A stretch of DNA of 44,569 nt from Ramlibacter alkalitolerans (GCF_016722765.1 NZ_JAEQND010000023.1:1-44569); one strand, 5' to 3'. Shown: positions 16,430 to 29,218, counted from the stretch's first letter. The notes: generated by a model from the sequence alone, not told the origin. Numbers and translations are program-made.

Positions 16430-17127
16430 GCTACGTCTTCCAGCCGGCGCCGGCCGTCAGCGTGCCCGTCGTGGGCCGCGCCGAGCGCTTCCCGGTCCGC
16501 CGCATCTACTGCGTGGGCCGCAACTACGTGGAGCACGCCAAGGAAATGGGCTTCACCGGCCGTGAGCCGCCCTTCTTCTTCCTCAAGCCGGGCGACGCCG
16601 CCGTGGTGGTGGATGCCGGCCAGACGGCGACCCTGCCCTACCCGAGCCTCACCAAGGACCTGCACCACGAGATCGAACTGGTGGCCTGCATCGGCAAGGG
16701 CGGCAAGAACATCCAGGCCGCGGACGCCAAGCAGCACATCTTCGGCTACGCGGTGGGGCTGGACATGACGCGCCGCGACCTGCAGGCGGACATGAAGAAG
16801 CAGGGCCGCCCGTGGTGCATCGGCAAGGCCTTCGACAACTCCTCCCCGATCGGCGCGATCACCCCGGCGCAGCAGGCCGGCGACATCGAGAACGCCGAGA
16901 TCTGGCTGCAGGTGAACGGCAAGGACCGCCAGCGCAGTTCCGTCTCCAAGTTGATCTGGAACATCGGCGAGATCATCGAGCACGTCTCCAACGCCTGGGA
17001 GCTCGCACCCGGCGACCTGATCTACACCGGCACGCCGGAAGGTGTCGCCGCCGTGGTGGCCGGCGACACGCTCGTGGGCGGCGTCGCGGGCCTCGAGAGC
17101 ATCTCCCTGAAGATCCAGGCGGCCTGA
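16426..17127 (+). CDS. Fumarylpyruvate hydrolase-like protein (FAH family)
   Basis: A 233-residue fumarylacetoacetase-family hydrolase. The metal ligands Glu82 and Glu84 (HHEIELVACIG) and Asp113 (VGLDMTRRDLQ) are present, with the C-terminal block PGDLIYTGTPEGVA. Its small single-domain form matches NagK/fumarylpyruvate hydrolases, which split fumarylpyruvate into fumarate and pyruvate. It is translationally coupled to the cupin dioxygenase (ATGA overlap) and acts at the next-but-one step; the intervening maleylpyruvate isomerase could be the GST at 7172. It is followed 49 bp later by the TRAP genes. Confidence 0.9.
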   Translation: MSYVFQPAPAVSVPVVGRAERFPVRRIYCVGRNYVEHAKEMGFTGREPPFFFLKPGDAAVVVDAGQTATLPYPSLTKDLHHEIELVACIGKGGKNIQAADAKQHIFGYAVGLDMTRRDLQADMKKQGRPWCIGKAFDNSSPIGAITPAQQAGDIENAEIWLQVNGKDRQRSSVSKLIWNIGEIIEHVSNAWELAPGDLIYTGTPEGVAAVVAGDTLVGGVAGLESISLKIQAA

Positions 17128-17176
17128 GGGTCGCCTCGGCACCACGCATGGGGCGCGGCGCCTACGCCGCTGCCCT

Positions 17177-17695
17177 ATGATCGCGGCCATCCCGAAAAGC
17201 ACAAAGAGGGGGTTAGGCTTGCGCGTCCTCGAGACACTGGCGAAGTTCTGCGCCATCGTGGCCGGTTTCATTCTCACGGGCATCACGCTCATGACCTGCG
17301 TGAGCCTGATCGGCCGCAACACCACCGGCGCCACCCTGGTGGGCGACTTCGAACTCACGGCCGTGACGGCCGGCGCCGCGGTGGCGCTGTTCCTGCCCTG
17401 GTGCCAGGCACGCCGCGGCAACATCATCGTCGACTTCTTCACCGCCAAGGCCGGCGCGCGCACCAACGAGCGGCTCGATCGCGTCGGCGCGCTGCTGCTC
17501 GGACTGTCGGTCGGCCTGCTCGCGTGGCGCACCACCCTCGGCGGCCTCAGCTCCTGGAACGCCCACTCCACGACCATGATGCTCGGCTTCCCCGAATGGA
17601 TCGTGTACTGCGCGATGGTGCCGCCGCTGGCCCTCACGGCGGTGATCGGGCTGTGGCAGGCCGCCTTCGGCTTCGGACCGGAGGTGCACGAATGA
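17177..17695 (+). CDS. TRAP transporter small membrane subunit (DctQ type)
   Basis: A 172-residue inner-membrane protein with four hydrophobic helices (about residues 18-48, 57-77, 97-116 and 138-160). The DctQ-family signature appears in the second half of the first helix (GITLMTCVSLIGRN) and in RRGNIIVDFFTAKA. It forms the membrane complex with the large subunit, with which it overlaps by four bases (ATGA). It belongs to the catabolic block and probably helps import the aromatic acid or amine. The 5' end is not firmly fixed: a GTG/TTG nearer the first helix is possible. Confidence 0.88.
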   Translation: MIAAIPKSTKRGLGLRVLETLAKFCAIVAGFILTGITLMTCVSLIGRNTTGATLVGDFELTAVTAGAAVALFLPWCQARRGNIIVDFFTAKAGARTNERLDRVGALLLGLSVGLLAWRTTLGGLSSWNAHSTTMMLGFPEWIVYCAMVPPLALTAVIGLWQAAFGFGPEVHE

Positions 17696-19008
17696 GCCCG
17701 CTCGCGCTGAGCGGGGTGATCTTCGGTCTCATGCTGCTGTTGATGGCGATCCGCGCGCCGATCGCCATCGCGATGTTCGTGGCCGGCTGCGTGGGCTACG
17801 TGCTGCAGGCCGGGGCTGCGCCGCTCGAGAGCTTCCTCAACGCGCAGGCCTTCGCGCGCTTCGCCAGCTACGACCTGTCGGTGATCCCGCTGTTCATCCT
17901 CATGGGGAACTTCGCCACCCAGGGCGGCATCTCCAAGGCGCTGTTCGAGTTCGCCAGCGCCGTGATGTCGCGCTTCCGCGGCGGCCTGGCGATGGCGGCG
18001 GTGATGGCCTGCGCGGCCTTCGGCGCGATCTGCGGATCGTCGGTCGCCACGGCGGCGACGATCACCTCGGTCGCCCTGCCCGAACTCAAGCGCCACGGCT
18101 ACTCGGGCCGGCTCGCCACCGGCACGCTGGCGGCGGGCGGCACGCTGGGCATCCTGATCCCGCCTTCGGTGCCGCTCGTGATCTACGCGATCCTGACCGA
18201 GCAGAACATCGCCAAGCTGTTCGCCGCGGCCATGGTGCCCGGCCTCATCGCCATGGTGGGCTACATGCTGGCCATCGGCATCTACGTGCGCCTGGTGCCG
18301 GGGCATGCGCCGGAGCACGAGCAGGCCTCGCGCGTGACGCTGCACGCGCTGGGCGGCGTGCTGCCGATCGCGCTGATCTTTGTGCTGGTCTTCGGCGGCA
18401 TCTACGGCGGCTTCTTCACCCCCACGGAAGGCGCGGCGGTCGGTGCGGCGGCCACCTTCGTGGCGGCCCTGATCAAGCGCGAGATGACGTGGCAGAAGTT
18501 CAAGCACTGCTTCTACGCCACGGCCGAAGGCTCGGCGATGATCTTCATGATCTTCATCGGCGCCGACCTGATGAACGCGGCGCTGGCGCTCACGCAGGTG
18601 CCGGCGCAGCTCGCCAGCGTGGTGGGCGGCTGGGGCCTGTCGCCGGTGATGGTGGTGGCCGCGATCCTGCTGTTCTACGTGGTGCTCGGCGCGGTGATGG
18701 ACGAACTGTCCATGATCCTGCTGACGATCCCGATCTTCTTCCCGCTGGTCATGACGCTCGACTTCGGCATGTCCAAGGAGTACACGGCGATCTGGTTCGG
18801 CATCATGGTGCTGATGACGGTGGGCTTCGGGCTGCTCGCGCCGCCGGTGGGGCTGAACGTGTATGTCGTCAACGGCATGGCGCGCGACGTCCCGATCTGG
18901 GAGAGCTACCGCGGCGTGATGCCCTTCCTGGTGAGCGACACGCTGCGCACGCTGCTGCTGCTGTTCTTCCCGTCGATCTCGCTCTGGCTGGTGAAGTACA
19001 TCTCGTAG
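17692..19008 (+). CDS. TRAP transporter large permease subunit (DctM type)
   Basis: A 438-residue polytopic membrane protein of the DctM/SiaM family, with about 11-12 hydrophobic helices and glycine-rich re-entrant segments (FGAICGSSVATAATITSVALPELKR and GTLAAGGTLGILIPPSVPLVIYA). It couples substrate uptake to the sodium gradient. The start at 17692 overlaps the DctQ stop. The periplasmic binding protein is separated from it by 254 bp of repeats, but lies in the same orientation. Confidence 0.93.
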   Translation: MSPLALSGVIFGLMLLLMAIRAPIAIAMFVAGCVGYVLQAGAAPLESFLNAQAFARFASYDLSVIPLFILMGNFATQGGISKALFEFASAVMSRFRGGLAMAAVMACAAFGAICGSSVATAATITSVALPELKRHGYSGRLATGTLAAGGTLGILIPPSVPLVIYAILTEQNIAKLFAAAMVPGLIAMVGYMLAIGIYVRLVPGHAPEHEQASRVTLHALGGVLPIALIFVLVFGGIYGGFFTPTEGAAVGAAATFVAALIKREMTWQKFKHCFYATAEGSAMIFMIFIGADLMNAALALTQVPAQLASVVGGWGLSPVMVVAAILLFYVVLGAVMDELSMILLTIPIFFPLVMTLDFGMSKEYTAIWFGIMVLMTVGFGLLAPPVGLNVYVVNGMARDVPIWESYRGVMPFLVSDTLRTLLLLFFPSISLWLVKYIS

Positions 19009-19073
19009 GCTGGGAGTGACCTGGCACGTCGGCGGTGTCGTGCATCCCGTGCGTCGGCGGTGACGTGCATCCC

Positions 19074-19179
19074 GTAGGCTGGCGGTGACGCGCGCAGCGC
19101 CGGAACCCCAGCGCTCGCCGGACAGGCGCTTCGCCCCATCGCTGGGGTTCGCGCGCTGCGCGGCTCACCACCAGCCTAC
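19074..19179. repeat. Inverted pair of the dispersed 38-bp repeat
   Basis: The left arm (19076-19113, caggctggcggtgacg type) and right arm (19140-19177, starting cgctggggttcgcgcgc) are near-complementary. They can form a long hairpin with a loop of about 26 bases. The right arm matches the copies at 7857-7894 and 20382-20419. Just before it (19021-19075) are two imperfect tandem units containing cgtcggcggtg and cgtgcatcccgt. The structure occupies the dctM-dctP gap and may stabilise the dctQM message or partly terminate it. Confidence 0.75.
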
Positions 19180-19262
19180 GCCGAACCCGTGCGGGAAAGC
19201 CCCCAACGCTGCACCTGCGCCCATGCGGTAAGTTCAGGGGCTCTCTCCCTGGAGACCCGACA

Positions 19263-20318
19263 ATGATGCAACGCAGAACAGTTCTTCGTACCGGCGCCGC
19301 AGCGGCGCTCGGCGGCGCGGCCCTCGGCAGCCTCGCGCAGCAGGCCGTCACGCTCAAGTTCCACACCTTCATGGCGCCCACCTCCAACGTGTGGCTGAAC
19401 ATGCACAAGGCGTGGATGGACAAGGTGGAGAAGGACTCCAAGGGCCGCATCAAGTTCGAGGCCTATCCGGCGATGCAGCTTGGCGGCACGCCGGTGCAGC
19501 TCTACGACCAGGCGCGCGACGGCGTGGTCGACATCATCTGGACGCTGCCGGGCAACACCGCCGGCCGCTTCCCGCGGGTCGAAGTGTTCGAGCTGCCCTT
19601 CATCATGTCCAACGCCGAGGCCACCTCCAAGGCGTACTGGGAATACGTGCAGACCCTCGCGCCCGACGAATTCAAGGAGACGCAGGTCATCGCCCTGCAC
19701 GTGCACGGCCCCGGCGTGATCCACACCGTCGACAAGGCCGTCAAGACGGTGGCCGACATGCGCGGCCTCAAGGTCCGCGCGCCGACGCGCCAGGTGACCA
19801 AGCTGGTGGGCTCGCTGGGCGCCACGCCGGTGGGCATGCCCCTGCCGCAGATTCCCGACGCCCTCTCCAAGGGTACGATCACCGGCTGCGTGATTCCCTG
19901 GGAGGTGGTGCCCTCGGTGAAGGTGCACGAACTGACCCATCACCACGCGGAGTTCGATCCCGCCGGCGGCGCCCTGTACACCACGACCTTCGTGATGGCC
20001 ATGAACAAGGCCAAGTACAACTCGCTGCCCCCGGACCTGAAGAAGGTCATCGACGCCAACTCCGGCATGGCCACTTCGGCCTGGCTCGGCAAGGTGCAGC
20101 AGGCCGGCGACATTCCGGGCCGCAAGGCCGCGGTGGACCAGCCCGGCACCAGCATCTTCACGGTCAGCCCCAACGAGGCGCAGGAATTCCGCCGCCGCTC
20201 GCGCCAGATCGAGGTCGAGTGGGTGGAGGACATGAACAAGAAGGGCTTCGACGGCCGCAAGCTGCTCGATACCGCCAAGGCCCTGATCGACAAGCACACG
20301 AAGACGACCAAGGCGTAA
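19263..20318 (+). CDS. TRAP transporter substrate-binding protein (DctP type)
   Basis: A 351-residue periplasmic protein. The N-terminus MMQRRTVLRTGAAAALGGAALG has a twin-arginine (RRTVL) Tat-type signal with cleavage near residue 26. The mature part has the DctP fold: LKFHTFMAPTSN, the family lysine/arginine block MRGLKVRAPTRQ (substrate-carboxylate arginine), and TTTFVMAMNKAKYNSLP. Carboxylate binding through the conserved arginine suits an aromatic acid, but the ligand is unknown. It is the last gene of the block, followed by a clear terminator at 20344. Confidence 0.92.
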   Translation: MMQRRTVLRTGAAAALGGAALGSLAQQAVTLKFHTFMAPTSNVWLNMHKAWMDKVEKDSKGRIKFEAYPAMQLGGTPVQLYDQARDGVVDIIWTLPGNTAGRFPRVEVFELPFIMSNAEATSKAYWEYVQTLAPDEFKETQVIALHVHGPGVIHTVDKAVKTVADMRGLKVRAPTRQVTKLVGSLGATPVGMPLPQIPDALSKGTITGCVIPWEVVPSVKVHELTHHHAEFDPAGGALYTTTFVMAMNKAKYNSLPPDLKKVIDANSGMATSAWLGKVQQAGDIPGRKAAVDQPGTSIFTVSPNEAQEFRRRSRQIEVEWVEDMNKKGFDGRKLLDTAKALIDKHTKTTKA

Positions 20319-20343
20319 ACTCGGTCCCCGACGTTTGCCCCGG

Positions 20344-20366
20344 AAGGCTCCTGCGGGAGCCTTTCT
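20344..20366 (+). terminator. Rho-independent terminator after the TRAP genes
   Basis: AAGGCTCC (20344-20351) and GGAGCCTT (20356-20363) form a perfect 8-bp stem with loop TGCG, followed by a short T-run. It lies 26 bp after the dctP stop. Confidence 0.8.
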
Positions 20367-20381
20367 GTTGCCCGAAGGGAG

Positions 20382-20419
20382 CGCTGGGGTTCGCGCGCTT
20401 CGCGGCTCACCGCCAGCCT
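20382..20419. repeat. Dispersed 38-bp repeat, copy 2
   Basis: Identical over 38 bases to 7857-7894. Like that copy it sits directly upstream of a plus-strand gene, here the NUDIX hydrolase. Confidence 0.75.
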
Positions 20420-20456
20420 ACGTTCACGCGCCCTCGCGCCCACCGACAGCCGACAA

Positions 20457-21005
20457 GTGACGTTTCGCAGTCCCATCAAGCATTGCCGCAATTGCGGAAC
20501 CACCGTCGTCTACCGCGTGCCCGACGACGGCGACACGCACGAGCGCGCGGTCTGCCCGGCGTGCGACACCATCCACTACGAGAACCCGCTGAACGTGGTG
20601 GGCACCGTGCCCTACTGGGGCGACAAGGTGCTCCTGTGCAAGCGCAACATCGAGCCCCGCTGGGGCAAGTGGACGCTGCCGGCCGGCTTCATGGAGCTGG
20701 GCGAGACCACCGCGCAGGGGGCGATGCGCGAAACGCACGAGGAAGCCGGCGCGCAGATCGAGCTCGAAGGCCTGTTCACGGTGCTGAGCGTGCCGCGCGT
20801 GGGCCAGGTGCACCTGTTCTATCGCGCGCGCCTGCTGTCCGACGTGTTCGACCCCGGCTTCGAGACGCTGGAGGCCAGGCTCTTCGACCAGCACGAGATC
20901 CCCTGGGACGAGATCGCCTTCCGCACCGTGCGCGAGACGCTGGAGCACTTCTTCGCCGATCGCGCCCGCGGCCACTTCGCGGTGCACAACCTCGACGTGC
21001 TCTGA
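20457..21005 (+). CDS. NUDIX hydrolase with N-terminal zinc ribbon
   Basis: A 182-residue protein starting at GTG 20457. The N-terminus carries two CxxC pairs (Cys10/Cys13 and Cys33/Cys36) that form a zinc ribbon. The NUDIX box G-x5-E-x7-R-E-x2-E-E-x-G spans residues 77-98 (GFMELGETTAQGAMRETHEE). Together these are typical of NudC-like or ADP-ribose/NADH pyrophosphatase relatives in betaproteobacteria. It hydrolyses a nucleoside diphosphate linked to another moiety; the substrate is not determinable here. No ribosome site is strong. It stands alone between the TRAP terminator and the convergent kinase gene. Confidence 0.9.
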   Translation: MTFRSPIKHCRNCGTTVVYRVPDDGDTHERAVCPACDTIHYENPLNVVGTVPYWGDKVLLCKRNIEPRWGKWTLPAGFMELGETTAQGAMRETHEEAGAQIELEGLFTVLSVPRVGQVHLFYRARLLSDVFDPGFETLEARLFDQHEIPWDEIAFRTVRETLEHFFADRARGHFAVHNLDVL

Positions 21006-21035
21006 GAACGTCCGCTCCTAACGCGGCGACCGCTC

Positions 21036-23120
<2,085 letters not shown>

Positions 23121-23186
23121 ATCAGCCCGAGGCGCAACAGGTGGAAATGCATTCTAGCCCGCGCCCCCTGGGCAAGGCCGAGCGGC

Positions 23187-24293
23187 TCAACCGTCGGGGC
23201 GCCCGCCTGTGTTGCGTTTCGCACGCAGGAGTGCGCGTGCGTACGCGCGTGCGAAATGGCGGTCCAGCAACTGATGGACCCAGGCCGGTTCGGCGGCGGC
23301 CCGTTCGGCATAGTCGCGGGCGAAGGCCTCCCAGGCGCGGGCCGCCCCGAACAGCCGGCGGCCGCTGCCCGGCAGGCGCTTGCGCAGCGCCTCCGGCTCG
23401 AAATCGGCCAGCACGCCGCGGATCGCCTCCTGCACCGCCTGGCCCATGGCCTGCTCGTGCGCCACCAGTTCGGCGGCGACTTGCGCCATGGCGCGGTCCG
23501 GCGGCACGAAGCCGCCGCTGGCGGCGGCGCCGCCGAACAGGTACTCCAGCCTGGTTTCGATCGGCGTGTCCAGCCGCAGCGGATGGAGCTCGCTGCGCTC
23601 CGCCGGCGTCGGCTCGCCGGCGCGGGTGTCGCGACGCGTGGCGGCCGCGGCCTCGCTGGCCTGCAGCAGGGCCTGCACGGCGATGCGCGTGATCCGGCCG
23701 ATGGTCTGCAGCTCGCCGCGGGTGAGCCCGGCATGCGTCGCGCCGTGGACCCCGAGCCCCTCGAAGAAGGACTCCAGGTCCGGCGCCGGCGCGAGCGCCT
23801 CGGCGCGCAGCGATCCGCCCGGCGCCCCGGGGCCGAAGGTGGTCTGGAAGCCCCAGTCGCCGAACGGATCCTCCTCCGCCGGCGTCTCGGGCCGGGTGGT
23901 GCCCTCGACGGAATCGAGCAGTTCGGCCGCGGACTGGAGGTTCGCCCAGGCATCGACGGACGCCGGTCCCGTCTGCTCGTCCTGCGTCGCCAGCGCGGCG
24001 GTGATGCGGAAGGCCGACAGCGAAAGCACCTCGCCCGCGGCCAGCACGCCGCGCGCGCCGGGCGGCAGTTCGCCGGCGGGCGTCTGCACGCCATTGACCA
24101 CCGACAGCACGTGGAACTGCAGCAGGTCGCCGTCGTTCCACAGGCTCAGGTGCCGGCGCGAGACGTTGCGCTCCGCGTCCGGCAGGCAGATCGCGCAGTC
24201 GCTGTCGCGGCCGAGGATCAGCGCCGGCTCGCCCGCTTCCAGCCGGCGGGTCACATCCACTCCCGGGCCGGCGACGTGGATCTGCAGCGCCAT
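23187..24293 (-). CDS. FHA-domain protein (TagH/ImpI-like)
   Basis: A 368-residue protein. The N-terminal FHA domain (about 1-95) has the phosphothreonine-binding pattern LILGRDSDCAICLPD...VSRRHLSL. A middle acidic linker follows. The C-terminal region (about 200-355: LTRGELQTIGRITRIAVQALL ... FEPEALRKRLPG) resembles the C-terminal domain of type VI secretion FHA proteins (TagH/ImpI). It lies between a cyclase-FHA gene and the Ser/Thr kinase, so it is probably a kinase substrate or reader. No other type VI secretion genes occur in the window. Confidence 0.88.
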   Translation of the reverse strand: MALQIHVAGPGVDVTRRLEAGEPALILGRDSDCAICLPDAERNVSRRHLSLWNDGDLLQFHVLSVVNGVQTPAGELPPGARGVLAAGEVLSLSAFRITAALATQDEQTGPASVDAWANLQSAAELLDSVEGTTRPETPAEEDPFGDWGFQTTFGPGAPGGSLRAEALAPAPDLESFFEGLGVHGATHAGLTRGELQTIGRITRIAVQALLQASEAAAATRRDTRAGEPTPAERSELHPLRLDTPIETRLEYLFGGAAASGGFVPPDRAMAQVAAELVAHEQAMGQAVQEAIRGVLADFEPEALRKRLPGSGRRLFGAARAWEAFARDYAERAAAEPAWVHQLLDRHFARAYARALLRAKRNTGGRPDG

Positions 24294-24306
24294 GGCGACC
24301 GGCCGG

Positions 24307-25200
24307 CTAACTGGCGACGGCGAAACTGGCGATCGGGGCGGCCTCGGCCCCGCGGTCGCAGCCGAGCGCGATCTGGCCCTGCCCGACCAGGTAGCACTCG
24401 GTGCGGCGCAGGATCACCGGCTCCGGCTGGTTGCCGAAGTAGACCCAGGTGCCGAAGCTCGAAGCATCGGTCAGCACGAAATGGCCGCCGCGCCACTGCA
24501 CCGTGGCATGCAGGCGCGAGACCCGCGAGTCGTTCACGGGCAGGTCCGCCGTTGCCGAGCGGCCGAGCGTGATCGGCTCGCCGCGCGGCTGCATCTGCAC
24601 CCGCTGGCCGTCGATGCTGATTTCCAGGTGCGCCTCGCCCGCGGCGTGGCTGCCGAGCGAGGCGCCCATCACGGTGGCGTCGCCCTCGTGGCCTGCCTGC
24701 CATTCGACGCGGAACACTTCCGTCGGGTCGCTCTTGCCGCGCAGGTACATGGGCCCGAGGCTGCGCAGCTTCTCCCGCAGCGGCACCGGCAAGGCGGCGC
24801 GCACGCGCTGGGTGGTGAGGATCTGCTCGGCCCCGGCCAGGTCGGCCAGCCGCGCCGCGCTGTTGACGGCGTCGCCGTAGCAGTCGCCTTCGATCTCCAC
24901 GACCTCGCCCGCTTCGATGCCCATCTGCATCTGCACGGGTCGGCCGGTGCCGCCGGGGCGGACCGGCTTGTCCTGCAGCTGGACCTGGATGGCGATGCAG
25001 GCGGTGAGGGCCTGCTGCTCCGCGGCGAAGACGACGAACAGGCCGTCGCCGAGCAGCTTCACGACCCGGCCCTGGTGCCGCTCGAACACCTTGGCGAGCG
25101 CGCCCGTGAGCTGCGTGACGAAGCGCCCTGCGGTCTCGTCTCCGAGGCGCTCGAAGATGCCCGTACTGCCCACCAGGTCAGCGAATACGACGGAGGCCAT
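24307..25200 (-). CDS. Class III nucleotide-cyclase domain fused to an FHA domain
   Basis: A 297-residue fusion. Residues 1-170 form a class III adenylate/guanylate cyclase domain: metal aspartates Asp8 (FADLVGST) and Asp52 (LLGDGLFVVF), then GDCYGDAVNSAARLADLAG with the transition-state Asn113 and Arg117. Residues about 190-290 form an FHA domain (ITLGRSATADLPVNDSRVSRLHA). A second messenger made here could be gated by threonine phosphorylation from the kinase at 21036. It is 13 bp from the next FHA gene and 34 bp from the Sco-cytochrome gene upstream. I did not assign the purine-specificity residues, so cAMP versus cGMP is open. Confidence 0.9.
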   Translation of the reverse strand: MASVVFADLVGSTGIFERLGDETAGRFVTQLTGALAKVFERHQGRVVKLLGDGLFVVFAAEQQALTACIAIQVQLQDKPVRPGGTGRPVQMQMGIEAGEVVEIEGDCYGDAVNSAARLADLAGAEQILTTQRVRAALPVPLREKLRSLGPMYLRGKSDPTEVFRVEWQAGHEGDATVMGASLGSHAAGEAHLEISIDGQRVQMQPRGEPITLGRSATADLPVNDSRVSRLHATVQWRGGHFVLTDASSFGTWVYFGNQPEPVILRRTECYLVGQGQIALGCDRGAEAAPIASFAVAS

Positions 25201-25234
25201 GCACGGCCATTATGCCCCGCGGTCGCCGGCGCGC

Positions 25235-26143
25235 TCACTTGCCGCTGCGCGCCTCCAGGTACGCCAAGAGCGAGGCGATGTCGTCCCGGCCCAGGTCGAG
25301 GTTGGGCATGCGGACCTGCTTGTACCGCGCGAACAGGCGGGTCGCGATCGGATCGCCTTCGGCCAGCACCTGCTCGGGCTCCGCCAGGTAGCGGGCCAGC
25401 CAGGCGCGCTCCCGGCGGCTCGTGACGCCCAGCAGGTCGGGGCCGACCCGGTCGCCCTCGCCGATGGTGTGGCAGGCGCTGCAGCGGCTCTGGAACAGGT
25501 ACTGCGACTTGCTGCCGGTGAGGGGCCGGGCCTCGGCATAGCTGGGGGTGGCGCCCTCGCGCTTCCAGCCGAGGAAATTCGCGATGGTCGTGGCGAGGAA
25601 CTGCGGATTGTCCATCGGCGAGTTGCGCATCCACGTGCCCTTCGCCACGTTGCCCACCATCAGGCTGGCGGCGTGGCCGTCCCGGGTGGCCGCATCGAAG
25701 CTGCGGGACAGGCCCAGCTTGCGCGCGATCAGCTGGATATCCGCTTCCTTGCCCGAGAGGAACAACCAGCCCGGACCGACGCCGAACTTCTGCGCGTACG
25801 CCTTGTTCTCCCTCGGCGTGTCCCAGGGGTCGATGGCGATCGAATAGAAGAAGATGTCGCGCCCCATGCGCTCGCCGAACAGCTTCTGCACCTTCACCAG
25901 GTTGGCCGTCTCCAGCGGGCAGACGTCCTTGCAGCTCGTGTAGAAGAGAAGGACGGCGACCGACTTGCCCTTGAGCAGGTCGTCGTAGAAGCGCAGCGTC
26001 CTGCCGTCCTGCGTGGTGACGGGAACGTTCGGGAAGTAGTCCGCGCCCCAGGGGGTGGCGGCCCCCGACGTTGCGCCGGCGCAGAGCACCGCGGCGGCGG
26101 CGAGTGCGGCGCGGCTCCAGCGCCGCCAGCCCGTGCAAATCAT
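25235..26143 (-). CDS. Sco1/SenC copper chaperone fused to cytochrome c
   Basis: A 302-residue exported protein with a signal peptide (about 1-29). The Sco/thioredoxin-like domain (about 35-195) has the copper-binding CKDVC (Cys71, Cys75) and a distal His157 (RDGHAASL). The C-terminal domain (about 205-302) is a cytochrome c with CSACH at 221-225 and a probable axial Met279 (VRMPNLDL). Sco proteins load copper and reduce thiols at oxidase copper sites; the fused haem could move electrons in the same step. It lies 20 bp after a secreted unknown and just downstream of a multicopper oxidase, suggesting a copper-loading role for it. The start at 26143 gives the complete signal peptide. Confidence 0.9.
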   Translation of the reverse strand: MICTGWRRWSRAALAAAAVLCAGATSGAATPWGADYFPNVPVTTQDGRTLRFYDDLLKGKSVAVLLFYTSCKDVCPLETANLVKVQKLFGERMGRDIFFYSIAIDPWDTPRENKAYAQKFGVGPGWLFLSGKEADIQLIARKLGLSRSFDAATRDGHAASLMVGNVAKGTWMRNSPMDNPQFLATTIANFLGWKREGATPSYAEARPLTGSKSQYLFQSRCSACHTIGEGDRVGPDLLGVTSRRERAWLARYLAEPEQVLAEGDPIATRLFARYKQVRMPNLDLGRDDIASLLAYLEARSGK

Positions 26144-26163
26144 GGCGAGACTCCGGCGGCAGG

Positions 26164-26664
26164 CTAGGTGCGAGGCACGGTCGAAATCTGCACCGGCGTC
26201 GTGCTCACGCCGCTCGCTGCGTTGTAGTAGACGCCGAAGGTCGCCAGGGCCGAACGCGCCAGCGTGACGCCCCCATCCGCGGCAAACGAGAAGCCGAGCT
26301 CGACCGGCTCGAAGGCCTTCAGCGGCCGGTGCAGGATCGCCTGGCTTGCGACCTGGTAGGCCTTGCCCGTGCGCAGCCCCTTGCCCGTGACCTGGCTCAG
26401 GTCCACGATGAGCTCCAGCACCGGCGGGGCGCCGAACACGGTGTCGTAGATCACCCTGCCGGTGATGGACGCCTGGCCGGTGAAGACCACCGGCTCGGAG
26501 GCCGCGCCATCGGCTCCCACGGTGCCCGCCGCCAGGGCGAGGAGCGTCTTCTCCACCGGGGCGGGGTCCGCCGCCGCACTGGTGCCCCACGCCAGCGATC
26601 CGGCCGCCGCGCCGACCACGGAGGCCACCACGACGGGAAGCGCGGTTCGATGCATCGTCTTCAT
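26164..26664 (-). CDS. Secreted protein of unknown function in the copper-oxidase run
   Basis: A 166-residue protein with a signal peptide (MKTMHRTALPVVVASVVGAA, cleavage near AAA-DP about residue 32). The mature region is predicted mostly beta, with VVFTGQASITGRVIYD, VLELIVDLSQVTGKG and VELGFSFAADGGVT. GGGGGAGC before the ATG at 26664 supports this start. It has no cysteines or metal motif that I can see. It sits 16 bp after the multicopper oxidase and 20 bp before the Sco-cytochrome, so it is probably exported and works with them. I do not recognise the family. Confidence 0.8.
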   Translation of the reverse strand: MKTMHRTALPVVVASVVGAAAGSLAWGTSAAADPAPVEKTLLALAAGTVGADGAASEPVVFTGQASITGRVIYDTVFGAPPVLELIVDLSQVTGKGLRTGKAYQVASQAILHRPLKAFEPVELGFSFAADGGVTLARSALATFGVYYNAASGVSTTPVQISTVPRT

Positions 26665-26680
26665 GGTTTGCTCCCCCTGC

Positions 26681-28882
<2,202 letters not shown>

Positions 28883-28948
28883 CGTGTCACCTTGGTCGAG
28901 GTTGACGGACCCGCGCACCGGCCAGGTGGGGGCAACTCAGGCCGCTAC

Positions 28949-28976
28949 GTTTTAGATCGCATCTCGCACGATTCAA
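28949..28976 (-). promoter_or_regulatory. Candidate promoter of the multicopper oxidase run
   Basis: On the minus strand TTGAAT (28971-28976) and TAAAAC (28949-28954) are 16 bases apart, about 67 bp before the start codon. The rest of the 28883-29218 gap shows no gene; it holds this promoter and the tRNA terminator. Confidence 0.4.
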
Positions 28977-29176
28977 GGTGAATGCAACACCCTGTATCGA
29001 TCGCCGAGCTCTGCGTGAAGGCGAATTCCGACGTGACTGTCGGCGAAATCCACTGCGGGGGTCAGGTTGCCGGCGCCAGTGCCTCTTCCGCCGGTCGTTT
29101 GTCGCGATTTGGCACAAAAACAAACATTCAGCGAAACGTATGGCTTTGTACAGGGCCGAGCTGCTGTGGTGGGCAG

Positions 29177-29210
29177 AAAAAAAGCCCGGACCTTTTCAGG
29201 TCCGGGCTTT
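29177..29210 (-). terminator. Rho-independent terminator after tRNA-Pro
   Basis: AAAGCCCGGACC (29181-29192) pairs with GGTCCGGGCTTT (29199-29210) in a 12-bp stem. In the minus direction it is followed by a run of T (complement of 29177-29183). It lies 9 bp past the tRNA 3' end. Confidence 0.9.
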
Positions 29211-29218
29211 CGTGTCTT

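Noticed and set aside
23187..25200. Part of a type VI secretion locus
   Set aside because: Only the FHA protein resembles TagH; no tss genes (sheath, VgrG, ClpV, membrane complex) occur in the window.
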